DNA of 64,000 nucleotides from positions 1 through 64,000 of the forward strand of contig CANFST010000002.1 of assembly GCA_947449695.1 (NCBI GenBank), in the 5' to 3' direction. Below the pieces are notes generated by a model that did no database searches, was not told the origin of the DNA, and was given only the letters and a program-made list of their open reading frames with translations. The DNA comes from Chitinophagales bacterium (GTDB lineage: Bacteria; Bacteroidota; Bacteroidia; Chitinophagales; CAIODY01). This document shows, piece by piece, positions 25,019-34,843 of this stretch. The stretch's first letter is position 1, and each line of letters starts with the position of its first letter. A program made the translations under genes and the position numbers.

Positions 25019-27160
25019 TTAAAATACTAATTCTAAGACTTTACTGAAATTAGAAGTTCTATTGCTGTCATTAGAATCAATTAACCTAACAGTATAAATC
25101 ATTCCTTTTGCTCCTTTTATTTGGTCATCTGTAAAAGTGTTGTTATCCAATTTTATTGTTTTAAAAATCGCCCAAACATTTTCTTTTTTTTCTTTTCTAC
25201 TAATTTCTACCATTATTTTTTTTTCTATTAATTTCACATCAATTTGAAAATTAAGAACGACTGAATTTGTTTGATTATCGTAACTCCCTTTCAGAATTGG
25301 CGTTGGTAATTGATTGTTGAATATCGTTTTCAACAAAATACTCCTTGACATTTTCGACATCAATCCACCGTCATCTTTTGCAATCATAGTGTATTCATAT
25401 TCTTTTCCACCAATTATTTTTTTATCTATAAATGAGGTTGTTTGAATGTTCGAATTTGTGAAAATGGTATCGAATTTTATCACTCCTTTTTCTCTTCTTA
25501 ATAAATAATTTTTCGTGGCATCTTCGCTACTTGAATTTTCAAAATAAATAATCACAGCAGTGTCATTCACCGAAAATTTAGTGATGATTCCGCTTACTGG
25601 CGGAATGGTATCCCGTTTGGTTAATTCAATGATTTTTGAAGGTGCCGATTGATTAAAATGCGAATCAAAAGAAATCAATTTGTAGAACACTTTTTTGGTG
25701 AGCGTTTTTAAAGTTGAAGTATCGTGAATCGTAAAAATATTATTGCCAAGGCTATCATTAAAAGTTTGATGAATGATAGAAAATTCATGCTCGATATCAT
25801 TTGCTTTTTGCAATTCATACCCCATGAAATCTTTTTCAATATTGGGTTTCACTTTAATAGTAACGATGCCAAAGGAATCAATTGTTGCAGAAGTAACGAT
25901 TGGAACTGCTGGTGGTGTGCTATCAATTAAAGTAACATAAGATGGGAAAGATTGACTTGCATTACCTGCTGTATCCACTGCTTCAACGATGTAATAATTA
26001 AAACCATTTTTGTCGAAATTTTCATCAACAAATTTTGTAGTTGTGATGGGTAAAATTGTTTTTGAAATCAACATAAATTTACCATGCACGTCATCACTTC
26101 TTTTGATGTTAAATCCTTTCAAATCTGTTGTTTTCTTTGCATCCATTTCCCAAATTAATTCAACCTTATTAGGAGAAATATGTTTTGCGGATTTTAAATA
26201 AGGTGGCGGTGGAGATGTTAAATCACGAGGCGTTGCTTCAAACTCCGACAACAATAAATCATCTCCAAAAATGGTTGAAACCACCACTCGGTAATAATAT
26301 TTCTTGTAGTTAATCAATGCCGAATCACCATAACCAAAATCTGATTTTCCTGTATATCCATGCGCTCGTAATTTAATGGTTGGTGTTGTTGTGAGTTGTT
26401 TAAAGCTGACACCATTATCATCTGACCTTTCTACTTTAAAAGCATAATATTCTTTTGATTCGGGAAATGAAAATGAAATATTTCCATCGCCTTCTTTCAC
26501 TTTAACTACGTCGTTTTTTTTGAGATATTGTTCGTTGAAATTTTCGCATTTTGCTTTACAATAACTCCAACCTGTTTTTGATTTTTCATTTAAATTATTT
26601 ATGCGTATTCGATACACATAAGTTGTCCCGAAAACCACCTCATCATCATTTACTAAAAGTCCCAAACATTCAGCTGCTAATGCGCTTTGGCAGGTAGTCA
26701 TCAAAACAAATGCAAAAGTATTATCTGCTTTGTCTTGTTCCGCTTTTAATGTTTTTAAACCGCTGTTCAACACATCACCTTGCGCAACTTTTACACTTGT
26801 ATCAGTTAATGAATAAGCAAACCCTGCTAACTTGATGTTGTTGCTGTCATTCTTATTAACAGTATTGATTTTTTGCGCTAATTGTTGATTGCTCCAACGT
26901 TTGAATGGAGAATTTTTCAATGCTGTATAATTCAATTTTTCAATAGCAACACCTTGTTTCAAAATTGCTTTTTCAATTGTATAACCATTGCTGTTGGCTT
27001 CATTAAACAATATAGGTGATGTAGCAAAATATCTAAGCTCAATATGATTGGCATAGCTTCGAGCCACAATTGCAACATCCTGCTGAGCTTCATTTTTTGT
27101 TTGCGATTTTACAATTAAGCAAGCCAACACAATTGGAATAAGGACTAATATTTTTTTCAT
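25019..27160 (-). CDS. Exported fibronectin type III-repeat protein
   Basis: The 713-residue protein starts with a signal peptide (MKKILVLIPIVLACLIVKS) and has a unique 180-residue head. FN3-like repeats follow, with TYVYRIRINNLNEKSKTGW, KYYYRVVVSTIFGDD, FNYYIVEAVDTAGNAS, VFYKLISFDSHFNQSA, and EYTMIAKDDGG as the Y-x-V strand near each repeat end. At least five repeats can be counted. No type IX sorting domain is seen at the C-terminus. It ends an operon with a giant TANFOR protein and a beta-barrel protein and may be periplasmic or an outer-membrane partner. Confidence 0.7.
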   Translation of the reverse strand: MKKILVLIPIVLACLIVKSQTKNEAQQDVAIVARSYANHIELRYFATSPILFNEANSNGYTIEKAILKQGVAIEKLNYTALKNSPFKRWSNQQLAQKINTVNKNDSNNIKLAGFAYSLTDTSVKVAQGDVLNSGLKTLKAEQDKADNTFAFVLMTTCQSALAAECLGLLVNDDEVVFGTTYVYRIRINNLNEKSKTGWSYCKAKCENFNEQYLKKNDVVKVKEGDGNISFSFPESKEYYAFKVERSDDNGVSFKQLTTTPTIKLRAHGYTGKSDFGYGDSALINYKKYYYRVVVSTIFGDDLLLSEFEATPRDLTSPPPPYLKSAKHISPNKVELIWEMDAKKTTDLKGFNIKRSDDVHGKFMLISKTILPITTTKFVDENFDKNGFNYYIVEAVDTAGNASQSFPSYVTLIDSTPPAVPIVTSATIDSFGIVTIKVKPNIEKDFMGYELQKANDIEHEFSIIHQTFNDSLGNNIFTIHDTSTLKTLTKKVFYKLISFDSHFNQSAPSKIIELTKRDTIPPVSGIITKFSVNDTAVIIYFENSSSEDATKNYLLRREKGVIKFDTIFTNSNIQTTSFIDKKIIGGKEYEYTMIAKDDGGLMSKMSRSILLKTIFNNQLPTPILKGSYDNQTNSVVLNFQIDVKLIEKKIMVEISRKEKKENVWAIFKTIKLDNNTFTDDQIKGAKGMIYTVRLIDSNDSNRTSNFSKVLELVF

Positions 27161-27193
27161 TTTATTGATTTTGTAGAAATAAAAAAGTTGTTT

Positions 27194-30100
27194 TTAGTGT
27201 TGTTGATTATAGTTGTTGCTCACTACATCTGAATTGGTTTTGAAATAAATTGACTTGGTTTGCTTAATTGGATTAGTAGTATTTCTATGATTCACGGGCT
27301 TCCATACGCCATTTATTTTTTCTTGTAAAGCACCAACAATTTCAAACTTGTAACTTGTATTTGCTTTCAATGCATTGGTTGGTGCATTCGCAATACCGCC
27401 ATTCACCAAAGCATCTATCTTAAATAATTTTGCACCTAACTCATCATAGCCTGCATCCATCAATGAAAGAGAAAGTGCCATTGAAACTAAAGGACTTAAA
27501 CCCATTGTGGCACTACTGTGCATGACAGTGGCATTCGTATGTGAATGATTGATTGTAGCTGCGGAATTACTCTGTTGCTGCCTTTGGGTGTTAGTAATTT
27601 GCTGTTGTTGATTGCCCCCAGTTACTGTAGTTGCAGTTTGCCTGTGCACTGTGGTATTTACTGCTCCGAGTGAAGCTTGTGTTGTGGCTGAACTAATCGA
27701 ATCTTGTGTTAAAGTTGGTGTATAAAAGGCTCTGAAAGTTCGTACTTTTATTTGACCTGATGATTGTTGTTCTTGCAAAGCAAAAGTATCGTTGTAAGGA
27801 TAATTTAATAAAACAGAAAAATCAGTAGTACGTGAAATACCAATACCGCCGTTGCTGGGTGTAAGAATATTGTTGATTAAAACATAACTCAACGAATCAC
27901 TTACTTTTTGTTGCGTATAAACATTTTGGTTAGCAACTGCATCTTCTGTTCCTGCACATTGTGTTCCATTTGTAAAATGTTTATGAAATGGAACCGAATA
28001 ATCACAGATTGAAAAGTCGCCATCTAATTGTCCGTCAAAATAAGTTGGATTAGGAAATTCAGCGGTTGCATAAGCACTAGCAGCAACGCTTCCCAGTATC
28101 CCCGATGCTGGGTCAAACAAAGGTAAATTATAGGAATAGCCAATACTTGCACCAGCATAAACAGCCATACTTGCTTTGGCACGCCATCCTTTGCCAAGCC
28201 CGACACAACCAGAATATTGGAGGAATGATGCATCAATTTCTCCACCAGCAGCAATGCTGTAGTTAGCTCTTACATATCTGTCGCAACCACATACTTTGCC
28301 ATGCCAACCTGCAATGTTCCAACTATCTGAATTGCTATAATTTAAACCGACACCAAATGCAAATCCTTTCGCCGATTGATATTTATTATCGCCAGTTGCA
28401 TTATCACTAAATGCAGGAAGATTATGTCCGATGCTTGTAAATCCATTTACAGTTTCTTGCATAAATCCATGCGGTATATCAATATCGTTTCCAAATTCTA
28501 AATAAGAATGAATGCCAATTCCTAAAACTTTTACGCCATTTGGTTGAGTGGGTGTACCAAATTTGAAGAACCATTTATTTTGTAATCCATCTAAATGCAA
28601 TTTTGATTGTATCGCTGCATCGGTTGATAAATAAGGGGGTTTGGAGATATTGCACATCAAAGAAGCATCGAATAATTTATGAGGAAAATCGTATCGAACA
28701 GTAATTGCTCCGTTGGCAAACGCATCGGCTTCATGACCAATTTTTGCACCACAATTAAACAAACCATCTATCTGAATAAAATCCATTCCACCATTGGTAT
28801 TGAATTGTGCATCTAATGCAATACTGCCGTTAAAAGTTTCTTCTTTGGGCGAAGTAGCCACAATTGCTTTCACTTTAAAGCCAACACTTACTGCATAATC
28901 GGGTGTAAAAACAGCGCCGCCAAAAGTACTGCTTGCCGCCGTGGTCGGGTTAAAAACTGTTGGTGAAGTCATGTGCATTCGGCTGTAAATGCCAGCACCA
29001 AAACCTCTGAAAGCAATGCCCGGTAAAAATACGATACCCGGCGGAGGCAAATTTACTTGTGCTTGCACCATCCAATATTTGAATGCTGGAAGTGTATTGT
29101 TAGGAATGTATTTAGTGTTGCCAAATATTGCACCTGCTTGCACTGCAAGATTAAGGGTGGTAAATTTTACAGTAAGGTCGCCTTTAAAAGCATTGCCGTA
29201 AGTCAAATCATTTTTATAAAATTGAACATTGCCTTTTATTGATGCCGCAGCGATGGTTAAATCAACATGAACATCTTCTACTTTTACACCAATAAATCCT
29301 GATTTGATATGCGTTAAAAATCTCCAATCTTGCTTTACACTGCTTATTCCAGCAATTGATGTAGTGCCATATCTTGTTGATGCAACAGCACCTTCAATAT
29401 CAATTTTTGCATCGCCGCTGATGGCAACTTTATCCGTACCAATATTCATTTTTGCTTTGAAACAAACTCCACCTTTAAATAAATATTGCGATTCAGCCAC
29501 ACCCGGAATGATGGGTTCTATTTTAGGAACTATATCAGTAATTGTAAAAGCAAATTTGCAGATTTTTTTTTGTGGACTTGCAAATGACCAATTGCCTGTG
29601 TTGAATGTAAAATGTTCGGTTGCATTTTTTTGATATGTCATGCCCATGTGTTCAAAATCGCAGGATAAATCTAAATCGAGAGGGATGCTGCCGCTTGGGT
29701 CAAGTATGTGTCCTGTTGGGTAATAAAGTTTTCCATTTAAATCAACACTCAAAGCTATTTGCCTTTTGCAACCAGCAGTTTTTGAAATCGTAAGACTGAT
29801 TAAAGATGTTTTTTTAATCTGCAATTGTCCATCACCAAAAAACTTACTTTTTATTTCATGGTTAGGAGATAATGTAAGATACAAGGATGAAGTGTTTGCC
29901 GTAGCTGTGTTCGATGGTAAAAATATGGCTTTGTAATTAATCGCATTTGAAACATTATCAGATGAACTGATTGGTAATGTGATTTGCCCAAGCATCTCGG
30001 CTTTTGTTACTGCATTGTTGATGAAATTCACTCTTACAGTATCAATGCTTGCACCCAAATTTCCAACATTTGCAACAGGATAATTGATGATATTATATGC

Positions 30101-32281
30101 TCCAAATGCAGCCGACAAGCCATGTTTGTCAATAATTAAATCATGTACATTAACTCTTATTTTTTTTGTTGTATCAGCATAACTTCTTACTTCGTCAGGC
30201 AGGGTTAAGAATAAATCTTTGATAAAAAAACCTGTGAACATTTCATCTGTTTGTCCATTATAACCAGTTGGAAACTCCATGTCAGCAGCGTTGTTATTTT
30301 CCGAATGGTCAAATGTGATGGCTGATGCTTGAATACCCAAACCGTTTGTATTCGGGATGGTACAGGCTGGTAAATTTCCTTCCAATACAAAATCATTCCA
30401 TTTAGAAAATTGCGCCTGAAAATTAATAGCAACATTTTTTGAAGCTGTATCTTCCGGTATCAACCAAGCCTTTGGTAATTGAACATCGGCATCAAATTTA
30501 TAAGTCCAAAAATCATTAGGGTCGCCAAATTTTATTCCATTGCCAATATGTGTGCTATCATCTGTATTAAAAGTCATTTTCAACGAATCGGCATCGTTTG
30601 CAGTTTGCCCAACTCGGGCATAACGAAATGTAATGGACTGTTTTAACTTTATTTCGCCATTGATGGAATGTAAACCTGCATTAGTAAATTGTATTCCGCT
30701 ACCCTCCAAAGCAATAGCATCAGTGCCATACATGATGCTGTTATTTTTAAAAATTCCTTTTGTGTTCAATGATGCAATCACATCAAATTCAGCATGCTCA
30801 GGGTTGAAAACCATTTCTGTAAATCCAATTGCATTTAATGAATCGCCATTTGTAAAATAACCAATAGGCATTGTTTTAGCAGCCGAACCCATTGCGTTTA
30901 CATCGTTTGCGGCTGTAACCAATGGCTTATTTATTTTGTTCCATCGAATGTAGGATGCAACTGCTTTTATTTTTGAGGAAGTCCAAGCGCCAACGCCATT
31001 GCCCATTGCCAATGTATTCCATTGCGAAGGATAAGATTGAGATGGGTCGGAAATGGAATAAATTTTTCCGCTGCACAAATGATTGTTGCTATTAATTTTG
31101 ATACTATCGAATCGCACTTTAATTTTTCCTAACCATTTTACATACACAGTTCCTTTGCCCGACAAAGAATCATTTCTGCCTTTTGGTTTTTGGGTAAGAA
31201 TTAAATCAAAATTATCTGATAAATGAATGATAGAAGCCGAATCGAATATTGCAGTAGAAATAGAACCGCAAGTATTTATAGCGGCTGAATTAGTTGATGT
31301 TGTTGAACTTCGATGATGACCATGATTTTTTGTTGAGTCTGTTTTTATGCTTTTATTTCCATTATTTTGTTGGGTTGCTGTGTTGCCATTATTGCCATTT
31401 GTTGTGAGCATTCTTTTTGTATTCGCTCCTAATTTATATTGAAATGAACACACATCACTCAAGCCATTATTCTTCAATAAAAATCCGGGTGCAACTGTCT
31501 GAACTTGCAACGCATAAGTTGCTCCATTTTTCCAAACAATATTGTTTGATTGGGTAATCACAAAAAGTGGCGCAGCAATATTCGATTGATTTAAAACTAC
31601 ATTAATGCCTGCACCAGCATTGTTCATAGCATCTTGTGGTGTTGCACCTTCGGGTACTTCTACCATTGTTAAATGATATTTTATGTTGGGTGCAGCTGCT
31701 GCATTCCACTGAATGATGACAGGTTGTTGTGCATTTAAAACATTTAATTCTTCGCCACAAGTAGGCATTGTTATTTGCGATTGAGGCACTTCATAAATAC
31801 TAAATGTTGGACACGATTGACCCAACAAAACATCGGTTGCATAATCATATACATAAACACATTCCGTATAATTTCCTTCAGGAAAACTGGGTTGGTAAAT
31901 CAATTTATCTTTCTCAAATCCAATGAAATGAACATCATTGCCCGACATATCTTTGGTAAGTTGGTTGTAATTATTTCTATCAAAAATTACTGTTCTGCCA
32001 ATTCCTGCTGGAATATCAATCGCTGTTTTTGGTTTGTAACCAGTTGTTGTATTATCGGCACCATAAGCAGCATCATCACGTTTTATTTCAGTTAATACAT
32101 ACACCTTTTGCGCATCAACACTCATGTTGGTAATAATTAGTCGAACTTTATTTGTGCCGTTTCCAATGTAATCATTCACCAAATTGCTTTGTGGTGGGTC
32201 AAGAATCAGTTGCACATTTACTTGAGCATTTGCGAAGTGTATTAAAAATATCAAAACGGAAAGTGTAATTATTTTTTTCAT
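27194..32281 (-). CDS. Giant exported protein with N-terminal TANFOR domain
   Basis: The 1695-residue protein has a signal peptide (LIFLIHFANAQ) and an N-terminal domain of the TANFOR type (LVNDYIGNGTNKVRLIITN, PSFPEGNYTECVYVYDY, VIIQWNAA). Low-complexity Asn/Gly/Gln/Ser/Thr stretches follow near residues 295-335 and 1560-1610. Between them is a long beta-rich region with Gly/Ser repeats. No sorting domain or membrane anchor is seen at the C-terminus. It sits between the barrel and FN3 genes and shares their promoter. Its size and place suggest a surface or periplasmic filament or scaffold. Function is unknown. Confidence 0.65.
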   Translation of the reverse strand: MKKIITLSVLIFLIHFANAQVNVQLILDPPQSNLVNDYIGNGTNKVRLIITNMSVDAQKVYVLTEIKRDDAAYGADNTTTGYKPKTAIDIPAGIGRTVIFDRNNYNQLTKDMSGNDVHFIGFEKDKLIYQPSFPEGNYTECVYVYDYATDVLLGQSCPTFSIYEVPQSQITMPTCGEELNVLNAQQPVIIQWNAAAAPNIKYHLTMVEVPEGATPQDAMNNAGAGINVVLNQSNIAAPLFVITQSNNIVWKNGATYALQVQTVAPGFLLKNNGLSDVCSFQYKLGANTKRMLTTNGNNGNTATQQNNGNKSIKTDSTKNHGHHRSSTTSTNSAAINTCGSISTAIFDSASIIHLSDNFDLILTQKPKGRNDSLSGKGTVYVKWLGKIKVRFDSIKINSNNHLCSGKIYSISDPSQSYPSQWNTLAMGNGVGAWTSSKIKAVASYIRWNKINKPLVTAANDVNAMGSAAKTMPIGYFTNGDSLNAIGFTEMVFNPEHAEFDVIASLNTKGIFKNNSIMYGTDAIALEGSGIQFTNAGLHSINGEIKLKQSITFRYARVGQTANDADSLKMTFNTDDSTHIGNGIKFGDPNDFWTYKFDADVQLPKAWLIPEDTASKNVAINFQAQFSKWNDFVLEGNLPACTIPNTNGLGIQASAITFDHSENNNAADMEFPTGYNGQTDEMFTGFFIKDLFLTLPDEVRSYADTTKKIRVNVHDLIIDKHGLSAAFGAYNIINYPVANVGNLGASIDTVRVNFINNAVTKAEMLGQITLPISSSDNVSNAINYKAIFLPSNTATANTSSLYLTLSPNHEIKSKFFGDGQLQIKKTSLISLTISKTAGCKRQIALSVDLNGKLYYPTGHILDPSGSIPLDLDLSCDFEHMGMTYQKNATEHFTFNTGNWSFASPQKKICKFAFTITDIVPKIEPIIPGVAESQYLFKGGVCFKAKMNIGTDKVAISGDAKIDIEGAVASTRYGTTSIAGISSVKQDWRFLTHIKSGFIGVKVEDVHVDLTIAAASIKGNVQFYKNDLTYGNAFKGDLTVKFTTLNLAVQAGAIFGNTKYIPNNTLPAFKYWMVQAQVNLPPPGIVFLPGIAFRGFGAGIYSRMHMTSPTVFNPTTAASSTFGGAVFTPDYAVSVGFKVKAIVATSPKEETFNGSIALDAQFNTNGGMDFIQIDGLFNCGAKIGHEADAFANGAITVRYDFPHKLFDASLMCNISKPPYLSTDAAIQSKLHLDGLQNKWFFKFGTPTQPNGVKVLGIGIHSYLEFGNDIDIPHGFMQETVNGFTSIGHNLPAFSDNATGDNKYQSAKGFAFGVGLNYSNSDSWNIAGWHGKVCGCDRYVRANYSIAAGGEIDASFLQYSGCVGLGKGWRAKASMAVYAGASIGYSYNLPLFDPASGILGSVAASAYATAEFPNPTYFDGQLDGDFSICDYSVPFHKHFTNGTQCAGTEDAVANQNVYTQQKVSDSLSYVLINNILTPSNGGIGISRTTDFSVLLNYPYNDTFALQEQQSSGQIKVRTFRAFYTPTLTQDSISSATTQASLGAVNTTVHRQTATTVTGGNQQQQITNTQRQQQSNSAATINHSHTNATVMHSSATMGLSPLVSMALSLSLMDAGYDELGAKLFKIDALVNGGIANAPTNALKANTSYKFEIVGALQEKINGVWKPVNHRNTTNPIKQTKSIYFKTNSDVVSNNYNQQH

Positions 32282-32290
32282 AAAAATCAG

Positions 32291-33991
32291 TTAGAATGAA
32301 TAGGTGTATGAGGTAAGGAAATGCAAGTTTGTATAGTTGGAATACGATTGGATGAAATTTATTCCGCCGCTGAAATTAAAGCTGTGATGCTTGTTTGGCA
32401 CATAACTAAGATTTAAATTGTTTACAAATGAAGTGCTAATCAATTGTTGATTTTGCAAACTTTGCTGAAGCCCATTGCTATAACCAATTGATAATTTGTT
32501 TTCAAAAAAAGATTTATTAGCTGATAAATTGATACCCTGATTATTTGAATTGCTATAAGCCGAATTAAACTGACTGTAAGTAATTCCGCCTGAAATTCCG
32601 TATCCTTTTTTTAAGTTGGTGTACACGTTAGTAATCATTGCAACAAGAATATTATTTTGATTGGCTGCCGCATTCAAACCAGTTGTAGTTGAAAATTGAT
32701 TAGTAACCAGACCAATAACTGTGTTCGAAAAATTTGTTTTGATAATCGTAAAATGTGGCGAAACTGAAATGCCTTGATTGTTGATGCGTTGCAAAATAGA
32801 GTCGCTAAAAGTGGCTACTGTCTTCACTTGTCGGTTCGTGAAAATATTGTATGATAAATCAATACCCCATTTGTTGGATGGATTAATGGCAATGTTGCAA
32901 TTACCACTATTTCTAAAAACCGTTACAGCTTTTTGATTCATCACATTATTTTTATCTGCCGTTATTCCGCTGCTAAATCTGATCTTATTTTTTAGCAATG
33001 GAAAAGATAATTGTGCTTTGCCTCCCATATCGTCAGCCAAATAACTAACAATACCAAGTGAACGATAAAACGGAGAAATAAATCGATAGCCAGTTTTGAA
33101 ACTGAAACTTTTATTAACGTAGGCTACATTAGTTTCGGCTGCGCCTTGCAACAAAGTAGAATATCGAGGTGTGATAATATTTTGAAGAAAACTATTGATT
33201 GAATTGTTAGAAGATGAAATTTCATTGCTTCTGATATCGCTCGTAAATGCTGATAATGCTGCATTGCTTTGCCATGTGATGTGTTTGAAAAATTTGAATT
33301 GCGAATTAAATCCGCCAACTGCATTTTCTTGTCCTTTTAATGCTGTATCTTTTATTGCCGTTGGAATAGAATGAATATCATCGGCAATGTGTAAATAAAC
33401 CAAATCAAAAAAATTATTTTTCGTTCCCAGTCCAATTCTAGCAGCATAGCCCATTCGCTTATAACTTGCTCCCAAATAATTTTTAGGTTTGTTAGATGTA
33501 GTATCTTCTGCTTGCGCTTTTTTAAATTCACCATAAATAATTCCTGCTCTAAATTTCTTTGGATTTATTTCAATGCCACCGCCCAAAAAAGTTTGTCCAT
33601 TTAAAATAAATGGTGAAAATGAAATGCTTCGCCAACCTAAATGCAGAGTTACCCATTTATAAGTTGGCGACATGCCATATCGTTGAAATAATTTAGGTTT
33701 TGAAAAACTGAATTTTGTATCTGCAAAGGTGGCTGAAAGCGGAATGCTCCAGCCGTATATTTTCATATTGACACTTGCAAAAGCATTCCAATAGAATGGC
33801 GTTGGCGATTGTTGGCTTACTTCACTTGATGAAACCCAATTGGAAGCAACACCAATGCTACCATTTATCACAAATGGTTTTTGCGATTTCAAAGCAGATA
33901 AATCTTGACTTGTTGCGCTCAAACAGCAACAGCAGATTATCACTAGGAAAAAAATAATTTTTGCAAATTTTATTTCAAAAAGAAATTTCAA
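32291..33991 (-). CDS. Outer-membrane beta-barrel-like protein
   Basis: The 566-residue protein has a signal peptide with an unusual Cys run (VIICCCCLSATSQ). The rest is strand-rich with alternating aromatic residues (KWVTLHLGWRSISFSPFIL, FRAGIIYGEFKKAQ), ending LHFLTSYTYSF, an aromatic C-terminus of the outer-membrane type. It resembles no plug-bearing receptor. It is the first gene of the operon with the TANFOR and FN3 proteins and has an operator-like palindrome directly upstream of its promoter. A translocon or anchor for the giant protein is a reasonable guess. Confidence 0.6.
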   Translation of the reverse strand: MKFLFEIKFAKIIFFLVIICCCCLSATSQDLSALKSQKPFVINGSIGVASNWVSSSEVSQQSPTPFYWNAFASVNMKIYGWSIPLSATFADTKFSFSKPKLFQRYGMSPTYKWVTLHLGWRSISFSPFILNGQTFLGGGIEINPKKFRAGIIYGEFKKAQAEDTTSNKPKNYLGASYKRMGYAARIGLGTKNNFFDLVYLHIADDIHSIPTAIKDTALKGQENAVGGFNSQFKFFKHITWQSNAALSAFTSDIRSNEISSSNNSINSFLQNIITPRYSTLLQGAAETNVAYVNKSFSFKTGYRFISPFYRSLGIVSYLADDMGGKAQLSFPLLKNKIRFSSGITADKNNVMNQKAVTVFRNSGNCNIAINPSNKWGIDLSYNIFTNRQVKTVATFSDSILQRINNQGISVSPHFTIIKTNFSNTVIGLVTNQFSTTTGLNAAANQNNILVAMITNVYTNLKKGYGISGGITYSQFNSAYSNSNNQGINLSANKSFFENKLSIGYSNGLQQSLQNQQLISTSFVNNLNLSYVPNKHHSFNFSGGINFIQSYSNYTNLHFLTSYTYSF

Positions 33992-34046
33992 AAGTTGGAT
34001 TAGGTTTGGTTTTTTGCTGCAATCAATTATTGCATTGCAATTTCCG

Positions 34047-34094
34047 CAAACCTATTGGTGAAAAAGGTTTCACACAATTACCATTTATGGTAAT
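34047..34094 (-). promoter_or_regulatory. Promoter with NarL-type 7-2-7 palindrome for the barrel/TANFOR/FN3 operon
   Basis: On the minus strand the palindrome ATTACCATAAATGGTAAT (34094-34077) runs straight into the -33 TTG (34077-34075). A 20-base spacer leads to a perfect -7 box TAGGTTTG (34054-34047). Heptamers TTACCAT and ATGGTAA with two bases between match the 7-2-7 layout of NarL-family operators. Its position next to -33 suggests activation. The start codon is 55 bases downstream of the box. A near-identical site, at the same distance, lies upstream of the regulator gene. Confidence 0.7.
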
Positions 34095-34146
34095 ACAATT
34101 TATAAAAAGAAGAAATCGGGAAAATGTTTTAGAAAAATCGGATGGA

Positions 34147-34770
34147 TTATTTCGGGAATGCTTTATTCAATGCCTCTACTTTATTTTGAACTTGCAATTT
34201 TTGGTAGATGTTTTGGATGTGCTTTTTTACTGTTTCATAACCTACTTCAAGCGTAACAGCAATTTCTTTGTACAAAAAACCTTTAGCAAGCAAATCAAGA
34301 ATTTGCTTTTCTCTATCGGTAAGTATTTCGATAGTTTCATTCTTTTTGTTTTGCAAGGACACCACCACTCTTCTAGCAATTTCGGGGCTCATCGGCGAAC
34401 CACCTTGGTGCATTTCCAAAATCAAATCTAATAATTGTGCTGGCGAAGTTCGTTTTAAAATATAACCCGTTGCACCAGCTTTTAATGCGTTAAAAATATT
34501 TTCATCATCATCAAAAACGGTTACCATCATAAAATGTGTAGCAGGCATTTTAGTTTTTAAAATGGCAACTGCTTCAATACCCGAAATACCCGGCATGTTA
34601 ATATCCATCAACACAACATCCAATTTTAATTTGGGAAGTTCATCCATTGCTTCGGTTGCAGATGGATAAGCATTTAGGCAAGTATATCCATTGGAGCCAT
34701 TAATGAGCGTACGCATGGCTTCACGGATTTCGTTATTATCTTCCACTATTGCCACTGTAATATTTTCCAT
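34147..34770 (-). CDS. NarL/LuxR-family response regulator
   Basis: The 207-residue regulator has a receiver domain (VAIVEDNNEIREAM, phospho-acceptor Asp in DVVLMDINMPG, Lys in GYILKRTSP) and a LuxR-type helix-turn-helix (LTDREKQILDLLAKG, YETVKKHIQNIYQKL). It follows its propeller kinase gene by 73 bases on the same strand. Its own promoter carries a palindrome of the type also found before the barrel/TANFOR operon, so it likely activates both. Confidence 0.92.
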   Translation of the reverse strand: MENITVAIVEDNNEIREAMRTLINGSNGYTCLNAYPSATEAMDELPKLKLDVVLMDINMPGISGIEAVAILKTKMPATHFMMVTVFDDDENIFNALKAGATGYILKRTSPAQLLDLILEMHQGGSPMSPEIARRVVVSLQNKKNETIEILTDREKQILDLLAKGFLYKEIAVTLEVGYETVKKHIQNIYQKLQVQNKVEALNKAFPK

Positions 34771-34791
34771 CTTTATTTTTAGATTAATGGG

Positions 34792-34839
34792 TAAAACTAC
34801 ACCACATTAAATTTCAAATTCATTCCCATTTAGGGTAAT
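34792..34839 (-). promoter_or_regulatory. Promoter with NarL-type 7-2-7 palindrome upstream of the response regulator
   Basis: On the minus strand the palindrome ATTACCCTAAATGGGAAT (34839-34822) has the same 18-base frame as that at 34077-34094, with 16 of 18 positions identical. A weaker -7 box TAGTTTTA (34799-34792) starts 23 bases below the palindrome, the same distance as at 34077/34054. The regulator start is at 34770. This suggests autoregulation. Confidence 0.6.
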
Positions 34840-34843
34840 GCTT

